This document shows positions 18,208 through 27,014 of a stretch of 64,000 nt of DNA, piece after piece. The notes under the pieces were generated by a model, which worked only from the letters and a program-made list of their open reading frames with translations, was not told the DNA's origin and searched no databases. The stretch's first letter is position 1. Each line of letters starts with the position of its first letter. The DNA is from Chryseobacterium phocaeense. Its GTDB lineage: Bacteria > Bacteroidota > Bacteroidia > Flavobacteriales > Weeksellaceae. The position numbers and the translations under genes were made by a program. The stretch is taken from the NCBI RefSeq assembly GCF_900169075.1, contig NZ_LT827014.1, positions 868,001 through 932,000 on the forward strand, read 5' to 3'.

Positions 18208-18332
18208 TTTTTATTGATTCATAGAAAGTTCGGCTTTCTATCCATTGAACTTTGCAATTCCATTGCAGAGGTCTTCGTGATATTTTTGCAGCGGCTTTAT
18301 GGCCGGATGCATGGATTACCAATAAAAATTAA
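18204..18332 (+). ncRNA. Candidate structured leader RNA before the RND pump
   Basis: A perfect 13-bp inverted repeat (TTAATTTTTATTG 18204-18216 with CAATAAAAATTAA 18320-18332) encloses three hairpins. They are an 8-bp stem ATAGAAAG-TTCGG-CTTTCTAT (18221-18241), a 6-bp stem TGCAAT-TCC-ATTGCA (18253-18267) and a stem CGGC-TTTATG-GCCG near 18292-18305. The element ends 9 bases before the GTG start of the pump, so its closing stem could mask the ribosome-binding region. I know of no named riboswitch matching it. A short palindromic repeat element is the alternative. Confidence 0.45.
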
Positions 18333-18341
18333 ATACAGATC

Positions 18342-21300
18342 GTGTTAGATAAAATCATAAAATTCAGTATCAAAAACAAGGTGGTCGTCGGTATTATGAC
18401 CCTGCTTTTGATCATCTGGGGAGTATGGAGCGCTACCAGGCTTCCCATAGATGCTGTACCGGATATTACCAACAATCAGGTGCAGATCATTACCGCCTGT
18501 CCTACACTGGCAGGGCAGGAAGTGGAGCAGCTTGTTACTTTCCCTATAGAGCAGAGCATCGCTAACGTTCCGGACATCCAGGAAACCAGAAGTATTTCAA
18601 GGTTCGGACTTTCCGTAATCACCGTGGTGTTCAAAGAAAATGTAGATGTTTATTTTGCCAGACAGCTTATTAACGAACAGTTAAAGCTCGCCGCAGAAGA
18701 AATTCCAAAGGGAGTGGGAACACCAGAGCTGGCCCCTGTAAGTACAGGCTTGGGGGAAGTGTATCAGTATATTCTCCATCCCAAAAAAGGCAGCGAAAAG
18801 AAATATTCTGCCAAAGAGCTCCGTACCATGCAGGACTGGATCGTCCGCAGACAACTGAACGGAACACCGGGAGTAGCTGAGATCAACAGCTTCGGAGGAG
18901 AATTAAAACAGTATGAGGTAGGCGTAAATCCGGACCGCCTCAAAGCAATGGGGGTAAGCATTTCGGATATTTTTACAGCCCTCGAAAAAAATAACCAGAA
19001 TACCGGAGGAGCCTATATTGATAAAAAGCCGAATGCCTATTTTATCCGTGGAATAGGTTTCGTTACCTCACTGGAGGATATCAAAAATATTTCCGTGAAA
19101 AATGAGACCGGAAGCGTTCCCATATTTATAAAAGATGTCGCAGATGTGCGTTTTGGAAGTGCTGTACGTTACGGAGCATTGACTTATAACGGGAAAGTGG
19201 ATGCGGTAGGCGGAGTCGTAATGATGCTGAAAGGAGCCAACAGTAATGATGTGGTGAACAGTATCAAAGCTAAAATTCCGACCATTCAGAAATCCCTTCC
19301 CGAAGATGTGGTGATAGAACCGTTCCTGGACAGGACTGATCTCGTAGGAAGAGCTATCAATACCGTAGAAAAAAACCTCATCGAAGGAGCGCTGATCGTT
19401 ATTTTCGTACTGGTGGTATTTCTCGGAAACCTGAGAGCCGGGCTTATCGTAGCATCAGCCATTCCGCTTTCTCTTCTTTTTGCTTTGGGAATGATGAATG
19501 TTTTTGGCGTGAGTGCCAATCTGATGAGTCTCGGAGCTATAGATTTCGGATTGATCGTAGATGGTGCTGTCATCATTGTGGAAGCCACTTTACATCACCT
19601 GGGGTTAAGAAAATCGTTAAAAACACTTACCCAGAGCGAAATGGATGAGGAAGTTTTCCTCTCTGCATCAAAGATAAGAAGCAGTGCCGCATTTGGGGAA
19701 ATCATTATCCTTATTGTTTATATTCCGATTCTGACATTAGCCGGCGTAGAGGGAAAAATGTTTACCCCAATGGCTAAAACAGTAGGATTTGCCATACTGG
19801 GAGCCCTGATTCTTTCACTGACCTATATTCCGATGATGAGTGCCTTGTTTTTATCTAAAAAGATCTCGCACAAAGAAACATTTTCAGATAAAATGATGAA
19901 TTTCCTGCAGAAAATCTACCAGCCTTTATTACAGAAGGCAGTCAAAGTAAAATACGTCATTGTTTCTGCGACCATTCTTGTTTTTGTTATCAGTGCTTTC
20001 CTGTTTAAAAATATGGGGGGCGAATTTATTCCGCAGCTGCAGGAAGGGGATTATGCATTCCACTGTATCCTGCCGCAGGGAAGCTCACTCAGCCAGAGTA
20101 TAGAAACTTCCATGCAGGCTTCCAGAATTATCAAAAATTTTGATGAGGTGAAAATGGTGGTCGGGAAAACCGGTTCCGCTGAGGTTCCTACCGATCCCAT
20201 GCCGCCTGAAGCTACCGATCTCATCGTAGTTTTAAAACCGCAAAGCGAATGGAAATCAAAAAGATCGTATACCGAACTGGCCGATGAGATCAGCGAAAAA
20301 CTGGAAACGATTCCCGGTGTATTTTTTGAAAAAAACCAGCCGATTCAGATGCGCTTCAATGAGCTGATGACCGGGATCAGGCAGGATGTGGCCGTTAAAA
20401 TTTTCGGTGAGAATCTTGATTCGTTGTCCATTTATGCAGATAAAGTTGGAAAAATCATCCAGACAGTTGACGGAGCCACGGCTCCCCAGATTGAAAGGGT
20501 AAGCGGCCTTCCCCAGATCAATGTGGAATATGACCGAACCAGGATGGCCAACTACGGACTGAATATAGAAGATGTAAATAATGCCGTAAGTACCGCCTTT
20601 GCAGGAAAAGCAACCGGACAGGTATTTGAAAATGAAAGACGTTTCGATCTGGTCGTGCGTCTCGACAGCCTTCACAGAACGAATATCGATGATGTTAATA
20701 ATTTAATGATCGCTACCACTGCGGGAGCACAGATTCCGCTTTCCCAGGTTGCGAATGTCAGCTATAAATTAGGACCTGCCCAGATCAGCCGGGAAGAAGG
20801 AAAAAGAAGGATTGTGATTGGTTTTAATGTAAAAGGCCGTGATGTGCAGAGCGTGGTACAGGATATTCAGGTCAAACTGGATAAGCAGGTCAAGCTGCCT
20901 TCAGGATATTATTTCACTTATGGCGGGCAGTTTGAAAACCTTCAGGAAGCCAGCAAACGCCTGATGATCGCGGTTCCGGTTTCCCTGTTCCTGATCTTTA
21001 TGCTCTTATATTTCACATTCCACTCATTCAAACAGGCGGCTTTAATCTTTACAGCCATTCCGATGAGTGCGATCGGAGGGGTATTTGCCCTGCTGTTAAG
21101 AGACATGCCTTTCAGTATCAGTGCCGGAATCGGGTTTATTGCGCTTTTTGGAGTGGCGGTGCTCAATGGGATTGTTCTGATAGGAACCTTTAACCAACTG
21201 GAAAAAGACGGCGAAACAGATGTCCTGAAAAGAGTGTATGAAGGCACAAAAACCAGATTAAGACCCGTTTTAATGACCGCAACAGTTGCTTCACTGGGAT

Positions 21301-22703
21301 TTCTGCCGATGGCCATTTCCACAGGAGCCGGAGCTGAGGTTCAGAAGCCTTTGGCAACCGTGGTGATTGGTGGATTGGTCACCGCTACATTCCTTACTTT
21401 GTTTGTACTTCCGATGCTCTACATTATTTTTAATACAAAGATTCCACGGAAAATGAATGGGATTAAGCCTATCACAACTATTATTGTTTTTGGATTTCTG
21501 ATGTTCGGACAGAATTTTAAAGCACAGACCAGGCAGATTTCCATAGATCAGGCAGTAGAAATAGCAACGGAAAATAATTTGACTCTGCAATCAAAAGATT
21601 TAACTATAAAATCAGCGGAGGCGCTCAGAGGAACAGCCAAAGAACTTCCCAAACTGAATTTTGAAGCCCAGCTTGGACAGTACAACAGTCCGAAATTTGA
21701 CCAGTCATTTGCCCTTTCACAAAGCATTCCTTTCCCGACACTTTTTAAAGCAAGGAGAGAACTGATCAATGAAAATATCAAAAGCAGGCAGATTGATAAA
21801 GAAGTGTCTGCCAATGAGCTTACCAGACAGGTCCGGACTTATTATTACCAGATAGAATACCTTCAGTACAATAAATCCAAGCTGAAAGAGCTCGACAGCC
21901 TGTACCAGGATTTTATCAGAATTGCAACGGTAAGATTTAAAGCCGGAGATATCAAGAAGATTGAAATTAATACCGCAGAGACCCAGAAAGGAGAAATTAA
22001 TCTGCTGCTGAAACAGAATGAAGTCTATTTAACTAATGCCTATAAAAATTTAAAGACCCTTCTGAATACATCCGAAGATGTTGAAGTTCCGTTTAAAAGC
22101 GGTTATGAACCCTTACGGACAGAAAATATTCTCGACAGCACCTCAGTTGCCAATAATCCTACGGTGAAAGCTTACTATCAAGAAATGGAAATTGCAGAGA
22201 AGAATAAGAATGTGGAAAAATCACAGGGACTTCCGGAATTCAGCCTTGGGCTTACCAGCCAGTCTCTGATTGGTTTTCATACCAAAAACGGCCAGGAAAA
22301 ATTCTATAATGCAGGCGATAGATTCAACTCTTTCTCGGTAGGCGTAGCCATTCCTCTCACATTTGGTGCTACAAAAGCAAGAATAAAAGCTTTGGAATAT
22401 GAAAAGCAGGCGGCTGAAACCAACGCAAAAATGCAGGAGAAACAGCTTTCAGCACAATTGGAAAACGCTTTCGGGCAATATCAGCAGGATATTCAGCAGT
22501 ATGAATATTATGTAAGCCAGGCCATTCCCAATGCTGAAAAAATTGTAAAAGCAGCACAGCTGGGATATAAAACAGGGGAGATCTCCTATGTGGAATATCT
22601 TTTTGCCCTGCAGACGGCCACCAATATTCAGCTTAAATATTTAGAATCTATCCAGCAGGTGAACCAATCTGTAGTTACTATTAATTCAATCATCAATCAA
22701 TAA
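18342..22703 (+). CDS. CusA/CzcA-family heavy-metal RND pump fused to a TolC-type outer-membrane channel
   Basis: 1,453 residues. Residues 1-1037 are a full HME-type RND transporter of the inner membrane, including the proton-relay helix DFGLIVDGAVIIVE starting at Asp401. That signature is typical of divalent-cation (Zn/Co/Cd) pumps rather than Cu/Ag pumps. Residues 1038-1453 form a CzcC/TolC channel with its own signal-peptide-like start (MNGIKPITTIIVFGFLMFGQ, then N-F-K-A-Q). Such fusions are known in Bacteroidota. The start is GTG. The next gene encodes the adaptor, one base downstream. Together they would expel metal from the periplasm to the exterior. Metal specificity is inferred from the motif and neighbours. 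Confidence 0.92.
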   Translation: MLDKIIKFSIKNKVVVGIMTLLLIIWGVWSATRLPIDAVPDITNNQVQIITACPTLAGQEVEQLVTFPIEQSIANVPDIQETRSISRFGLSVITVVFKENVDVYFARQLINEQLKLAAEEIPKGVGTPELAPVSTGLGEVYQYILHPKKGSEKKYSAKELRTMQDWIVRRQLNGTPGVAEINSFGGELKQYEVGVNPDRLKAMGVSISDIFTALEKNNQNTGGAYIDKKPNAYFIRGIGFVTSLEDIKNISVKNETGSVPIFIKDVADVRFGSAVRYGALTYNGKVDAVGGVVMMLKGANSNDVVNSIKAKIPTIQKSLPEDVVIEPFLDRTDLVGRAINTVEKNLIEGALIVIFVLVVFLGNLRAGLIVASAIPLSLLFALGMMNVFGVSANLMSLGAIDFGLIVDGAVIIVEATLHHLGLRKSLKTLTQSEMDEEVFLSASKIRSSAAFGEIIILIVYIPILTLAGVEGKMFTPMAKTVGFAILGALILSLTYIPMMSALFLSKKISHKETFSDKMMNFLQKIYQPLLQKAVKVKYVIVSATILVFVISAFLFKNMGGEFIPQLQEGDYAFHCILPQGSSLSQSIETSMQASRIIKNFDEVKMVVGKTGSAEVPTDPMPPEATDLIVVLKPQSEWKSKRSYTELADEISEKLETIPGVFFEKNQPIQMRFNELMTGIRQDVAVKIFGENLDSLSIYADKVGKIIQTVDGATAPQIERVSGLPQINVEYDRTRMANYGLNIEDVNNAVSTAFAGKATGQVFENERRFDLVVRLDSLHRTNIDDVNNLMIATTAGAQIPLSQVANVSYKLGPAQISREEGKRRIVIGFNVKGRDVQSVVQDIQVKLDKQVKLPSGYYFTYGGQFENLQEASKRLMIAVPVSLFLIFMLLYFTFHSFKQAALIFTAIPMSAIGGVFALLLRDMPFSISAGIGFIALFGVAVLNGIVLIGTFNQLEKDGETDVLKRVYEGTKTRLRPVLMTATVASLGFLPMAISTGAGAEVQKPLATVVIGGLVTATFLTLFVLPMLYIIFNTKIPRKMNGIKPITTIIVFGFLMFGQNFKAQTRQISIDQAVEIATENNLTLQSKDLTIKSAEALRGTAKELPKLNFEAQLGQYNSPKFDQSFALSQSIPFPTLFKARRELINENIKSRQIDKEVSANELTRQVRTYYYQIEYLQYNKSKLKELDSLYQDFIRIATVRFKAGDIKKIEINTAETQKGEINLLLKQNEVYLTNAYKNLKTLLNTSEDVEVPFKSGYEPLRTENILDSTSVANNPTVKAYYQEMEIAEKNKNVEKSQGLPEFSLGLTSQSLIGFHTKNGQEKFYNAGDRFNSFSVGVAIPLTFGATKARIKALEYEKQAAETNAKMQEKQLSAQLENAFGQYQQDIQQYEYYVSQAIPNAEKIVKAAQLGYKTGEISYVEYLFALQTATNIQLKYLESIQQVNQSVVTINSIINQ

Positions 22704-22704
22704 C

Positions 22705-23961
22705 ATGAAAATAAAGCACAATATCATATCTCTTACAGTCATAGCCCTTTTTATGCTCAGTTGTGGAAAAAAGGAAGCTACGGCAGAAAAAGAGGAAGTT
22801 AAAACGGAAAAGGCAGAAGCAGGTCATGAAGAAGAGCCGCAAACCATTGCTTCACTCACGGAGGAACAGATAAAGTCAGTTGGGATCTCCCTGGGGCCTG
22901 TGGAAATGAAAGAACTCACTTCCACCATCAAAGCAAATGGAATTCTCCGGGTCCCGAACAACAATAAAGCCACCATCACTTCCCTCTATGGCGGAGTGAT
23001 TAAAACCATTACCGTTCAGGTAGGAAGCATCGTGAAAAAAGGACAGGTGATTGCCACCATCGCCAATCCTGAATTTATACAGCTGCAGGAAGACTATCTG
23101 ACCACCAACAGCAGAATCACCTATGCAGAGCAGGAGTACAGAAGACAAAAGGAACTGTTCGACAATGATGCGGGAGCAAAGAAAAACCTTCAGAGCTCAG
23201 ATGCGGAGCTCAGAACATTAAGGACTCGGAGAGCTTCGTTGCTGAAACAGCTTCAGATGATGGGAATCAGCCCCGGTAAAGTAAATAATTCCAATATGAG
23301 ATCCGGTTTGGTGATCACGGCGCCTATTAGTGGAACGGTCAGCAGTATTTCTGCGCAGATCGGGAGCTATGTAGACGTTTCGTCGCCAGTGGCGGAAATT
23401 ATTGACAACAATTCGATTCATCTTGATCTGCAGGTTTTTGAAAAAGACCTTCCTAAAATGAAAGTAGGGCAGATTGTTCACTTTAAACTGACCAATAACC
23501 CCGAAACTGAATATGATGCCATGGTCTACAGCGTAGGATCCTCTTTTGAAAACGAAAGCAAAACCGTTTCCGTCCATGGCACCGTAACCGGAAATAAGGC
23601 AGGTCTTATTGATGGTATGAATATTACAGGAATTGTAAGCCTGGATAAAAATACCACGCCCGCCGTTCCGAATGAAGCCATTGTAGAAGCAGACGGGAAG
23701 TATTATGTCTTTATAAAAACCGATAAAAAGCCGGAAGAACATGAGGAGGAAGAGCCTGCTGTTGAAAAAAATGAAGAGGAACCAAAACATGAAGAGAAGA
23801 CCATCAATTTTGAAAAGATAGAAGTGATAAAAGGTACTTCAGATATGGGTTACACGGCAATTACCCCGGTAAAAGGGATTCCTGCCGATGCCAGAATAGT
23901 GGTAAAAGGGGCTTTCTTCGTGAATGCCAAGCTTTCCAATTCCGGAGGACATGAACATTAA
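22705..23961 (+). CDS. CusB/CzcB-family periplasmic adaptor (membrane fusion protein) of the RND pump
   Basis: 418 residues. The lipoprotein signal is LTVIALFMLSCGKK, followed by an acidic/His linker (AEAGHEEEPQ). The biotinyl-lipoyl-like and hairpin domains are recognisable (GGVIKTITVQVGSIVKKGQV, then an alpha-helical hairpin at about residues 130-190, then SGTVSSISAQIGSYVDVSSP). A Glu/His-rich insert lies near residue 340 (EEHEEEEPAVEKNEEEPKHE), and the end is GGHEH. These His clusters may bind metal. It starts one base after the pump gene and bridges the inner-membrane pump to the outer-membrane channel. Confidence 0.9.
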   Translation: MKIKHNIISLTVIALFMLSCGKKEATAEKEEVKTEKAEAGHEEEPQTIASLTEEQIKSVGISLGPVEMKELTSTIKANGILRVPNNNKATITSLYGGVIKTITVQVGSIVKKGQVIATIANPEFIQLQEDYLTTNSRITYAEQEYRRQKELFDNDAGAKKNLQSSDAELRTLRTRRASLLKQLQMMGISPGKVNNSNMRSGLVITAPISGTVSSISAQIGSYVDVSSPVAEIIDNNSIHLDLQVFEKDLPKMKVGQIVHFKLTNNPETEYDAMVYSVGSSFENESKTVSVHGTVTGNKAGLIDGMNITGIVSLDKNTTPAVPNEAIVEADGKYYVFIKTDKKPEEHEEEEPAVEKNEEEPKHEEKTINFEKIEVIKGTSDMGYTAITPVKGIPADARIVVKGAFFVNAKLSNSGGHEH

Positions 23962-24721
23962 TCACCACGTAAAATTAAAAGTGATGGCATTAAAAGAAGA
24001 ACTTGAAGAACAGGGAAACTGGCTGTTTAAATACAGAAGTATCCTGCCGATAGGAATTTTATTCGTAGGATTGGTCGTATTTATCCAGTCGAATCTACAG
24101 AAGACCATGACAGACTGTACGGTTTATTTTGAATTTTTCTGTCTGCTGGTAAGTCTTGCAGGCTTGGGAATCAGGATATACACTGTAGGGCATACACCAA
24201 AAAATACTTCAGGCAGAAATACCGCGGAGGGACAGGTGGCAGATACATTGAATACCACCGGAATATACAGTATAGTAAGACATCCGCTTTATCTGGGAAA
24301 TTTCTTTATGTGGCTGGGACCTGCACTGCTTACGGAAAGCTTATGGTTTATAATATCCTTTATCCTGTTCTACTGGATTTATTATGAAAGGATTATGTAT
24401 GCCGAAGAACAGTTTCTGGAAAGGAAATTCGGAAGCATTTATAAGGAGTGGGCCGCGAAAGTGCCGGCTTTTATTCCTAAATTAGGGATGTTTACCAGAA
24501 GCAGTCTGTCATTCAGTATAAAGAAGGTAATCAAGAAAGAAAAGAATGGACTGTTTGCGGTTTTTTTGATTTTTATGGTTTTTGATCTGGTAGGAGAATG
24601 GACTAAGCACCATAGCCACTACAATATCTTTTTTGTTATCGGATGTCTACTGACAATGGTGATTTACATCGTCCTGAAAATCATTAAAACAAGAACCACC
24701 TATCTGGAAAATAACAGATAA
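23951..24721 (+). CDS. Membrane methyltransferase of the isoprenylcysteine/phospholipid family (LmtA-like)
   Basis: 256 residues from ATG 23951, which overlaps the adaptor stop by 11 bases and has a GGAGG four bases upstream. Several transmembrane segments are present. The family core reads YSIVRHPLYLGNFFMW with RHPLY, then YYERIMYAEEQFLERKFG, the SAM-binding region of ICMT/PEMT-type enzymes. GHTPKNTSGRNT upstream resembles lipid A 1-phosphate methyltransferases (LmtA), but substrate cannot be set from sequence alone. A hydrophobic C-terminal extension of about 70 residues follows. Its place in a metal-efflux operon suggests an envelope-modifying role. Confidence 0.7.
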   Translation: MNINHHVKLKVMALKEELEEQGNWLFKYRSILPIGILFVGLVVFIQSNLQKTMTDCTVYFEFFCLLVSLAGLGIRIYTVGHTPKNTSGRNTAEGQVADTLNTTGIYSIVRHPLYLGNFFMWLGPALLTESLWFIISFILFYWIYYERIMYAEEQFLERKFGSIYKEWAAKVPAFIPKLGMFTRSSLSFSIKKVIKKEKNGLFAVFLIFMVFDLVGEWTKHHSHYNIFFVIGCLLTMVIYIVLKIIKTRTTYLENNR

Positions 24722-24737
24722 ACTTAAAAAATGAGTT

Positions 24738-25616
24738 ATGCTGCTAAATAAGAAAATATCCATCTGGTATTTCATCCGTGAAATAAAATCCCAGATCATC
24801 TTTATGGCCATATTTGCCATATCCATCGGGCTGCTGGACCTTCTTCCATGGTTTAAGAAAATATCCCTTCCCCTGAACATTCCGGCTCTTTTAGGAACTG
24901 CAGTTTCCTTATTGCTTGCTTTCAGAACTTCCCAATCCTACGAAAGATGGTGGGAGGCCAGAACAGTTTGGGGAGCAATAGTCAATGATTCCAGAACGCT
25001 GATGAGGTTGGTGATCCAGTTTTTCCCTGCAGGAGACCCGATGATAAAAGATTTTGCACAAAGACAGATCATCTGGACCTATGCCCTCGGTGAATCCTTG
25101 AGGAAACAACCGTTCTCAGATAAAGTCCAGCAATATCTGGATGAGCATCAGATAAGAGGAACAAACATTCCGAATGCACTTCTGGATGCGCACTCCGTAC
25201 AGTTAAGAGAAGTTGCTTCTTCAAAAGGGCTGACGGATTTCCAGCAAATGCAGCTCAATGATATCATCACGCGGCTCTGCGATAGTATGGGAAAATGTGA
25301 AAGACTGAAGAACACGGTTTTTCCACGGTCGTACAGCATTCTCCTGCATAGCCTGATCTATGTTTTTGCAGCGATCCTTCCGTTTGGATTGGATGATGGA
25401 CAGCTGGCCGTTGAAATCATCATCACATTCCTGATCCCGGTGATGTTTCTTGCTATAGAGAAAACATCCATCATTATGCAGGACCCCTTTGAAAACGGAC
25501 CGGTGGATACTCCTGTCACTTCATTGGCCCAAACCATCGAGATCAATATAAGACAGATGACAGGTGAGCAGAATGTCCCTGCCAAAAAGGAAAATCCTTT
25601 ATACTACGAAATGTAA
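24738..25616 (+). CDS. Bestrophin-family ion channel
   Basis: 292 residues with four membrane segments. The bestrophin hallmarks are the N-terminal WYFIREIKSQIIFMAIFA, the segment ALLGTAVSLLLAFRTSQSYERWWEA and GAIVNDSRTL, and a C-terminal DPFENGPVDTP motif. Bacterial bestrophins are pentameric channels of the inner membrane conducting ions (cation-selective in Klebsiella, anion-selective in animals). It lies 16 bases after the methyltransferase in the metal operon, so it may balance charge or leak monovalent ions. The role there is inferred. Confidence 0.85.
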   Translation: MLLNKKISIWYFIREIKSQIIFMAIFAISIGLLDLLPWFKKISLPLNIPALLGTAVSLLLAFRTSQSYERWWEARTVWGAIVNDSRTLMRLVIQFFPAGDPMIKDFAQRQIIWTYALGESLRKQPFSDKVQQYLDEHQIRGTNIPNALLDAHSVQLREVASSKGLTDFQQMQLNDIITRLCDSMGKCERLKNTVFPRSYSILLHSLIYVFAAILPFGLDDGQLAVEIIITFLIPVMFLAIEKTSIIMQDPFENGPVDTPVTSLAQTIEINIRQMTGEQNVPAKKENPLYYEM

Positions 25617-25633
25617 CAGATTCAAAATTTAAA

Positions 25634-26533
25634 ATGATGAACGATACAAAAATACAAACCACTTCACCGGCCAGCAGGCATAAAAAAAATCTGCTTCTGG
25701 TCCTGTGTTTAAGCGGAACCTATATGATCGCCGAAGTTATTGGCGGGATCGTTACCCAGAGCCTTGCCCTTCTGGCTGATGCGGCACATATGCTGACTGA
25801 TGTTGTGGGCCTGTTTTTAGCATTTATTGCCATAAAAATAGGAGAGCGGAAAGCAGATCCGGGAAAAACATTTGGCTATTACCGGACCGAAATACTCGCT
25901 GCAGTCATCAATGCGGTAATATTGCTTGGGATTTCCATTTATGTTTTGTATGAAGCTTATCAGCGGTTTCAGGACCCGCCGGCTATTCAGAGTAAAACGA
26001 TGCTGATTGTAGCAGGAATCGGCCTTGTGGTGAATATTATAGGAATGATGATCCTCCGGAAAGATTCAGAAGGCAGCCTCAATATGAAAGGAGCCTATTT
26101 TGAAGTCCTTTCCGATATGCTGACCTCCATTGGCGTGATGATTGCCGGTGTAATTATGCTGACCACAGGCTGGTATTATGCTGACCCGATTATTTCTGCA
26201 GCAATAGGACTGCTGATCTTCCCGAGAACATGGCGTTTACTGAAAGAAGCTGTAAATGTATTGCTGGAAGGAACCCCGAAAGATGTGGATATCCATAAGC
26301 TGCGTAAAACCCTGGAAGAAATTCCCGGTGTGAAAAATGTTCATGATCTCCACGTGTGGTCATTAACTTCAAGTGTGAATGCCATGAGTGCGCATATCGT
26401 TAAAGATAATGGAATCGCTCAAAATCAGTTACTGAAAACATTAACAGAGGTGACTACTTCCAATTTTAAGATCAGCCATACCACTTTTCAGATCGAAGAA
26501 GAGGGCTATGACGAACAGGAAGTACATCTTTAA
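25634..26533 (+). CDS. CDF-family cation exporter (CzcD-like)
   Basis: 299 residues. Six membrane helices carry the CDF zinc site motifs: LALLADAAHMLTDVVG (HxxxD) in helix II and YFEVLSDMLTSIGVM in helix V. The conserved FGYYRTEILAAVINAV lies between them. A cytoplasmic C-terminal domain contains GVKNVHDLHVWSL and the metal-binding His residues. It exports Zn2+ or similar divalent ions from the cytoplasm to the periplasm, from which the RND pump can remove them. It lies 17 bases after the bestrophin gene in the same operon. Confidence 0.92.
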   Translation: MMNDTKIQTTSPASRHKKNLLLVLCLSGTYMIAEVIGGIVTQSLALLADAAHMLTDVVGLFLAFIAIKIGERKADPGKTFGYYRTEILAAVINAVILLGISIYVLYEAYQRFQDPPAIQSKTMLIVAGIGLVVNIIGMMILRKDSEGSLNMKGAYFEVLSDMLTSIGVMIAGVIMLTTGWYYADPIISAAIGLLIFPRTWRLLKEAVNVLLEGTPKDVDIHKLRKTLEEIPGVKNVHDLHVWSLTSSVNAMSAHIVKDNGIAQNQLLKTLTEVTTSNFKISHTTFQIEEEGYDEQEVHL

Positions 26534-26550
26534 AAAATCAACCTTATCCT

Positions 26551-26970
26551 ATGAAAAAAGATATAGAAAATAAACTCATCGATAAAAATACCAAACCTAC
26601 CAGTATGAGGATTCTGGTATATGACTTTCTAAGCACGCAGGAAGCAGCATTGTCCCTTTCCGAAGTGGAAAATCATTTCGAAAATGCAGACCGGACGACC
26701 ATTTACCGTACTTTGAAGACTTTTGAAGAAAAAGGCATCGTACACAGCATTCAGGAAAATACCACCACAAAATACAAATTATGTGATGATGGCTGTGATG
26801 AAAAGACCCATAAAGACTGGCATCTGCATTTTTACTGTAAAATTTGCAGGCAGACCACCTGCAGGGAAGATATTTCCTTTCCAGAGAATATCCAGACGAG
26901 TTTCAGGATTGATGAAATAAGGCTTTTTGCCAAAGGAATCTGTGAAAACTGCCTTGAAAGTTTGCAATAG
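26551..26970 (+). CDS. Fur-family transcriptional regulator
   Basis: 139 residues, the normal length for the family. An N-terminal winged helix includes DRTTIYRTLKTFEEKGIVH. The C-terminal dimerisation domain has the zinc-binding pairs C-K-I-C and C-E-N-C, and the regulatory segment HLHFYCKICRQTTC. Position within the efflux operon and between two exporters suggests a Zur- or metal-sensing role rather than iron regulation. It may act on the 9-bp palindrome at 17839-17862. That target is a hypothesis. Confidence 0.88.
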   Translation: MKKDIENKLIDKNTKPTSMRILVYDFLSTQEAALSLSEVENHFENADRTTIYRTLKTFEEKGIVHSIQENTTTKYKLCDDGCDEKTHKDWHLHFYCKICRQTTCREDISFPENIQTSFRIDEIRLFAKGICENCLESLQ

Positions 26971-27014
26971 CATTGCATTCACTTTAACCCTAATTTTACA
27001 TAAAAATAGTACTT

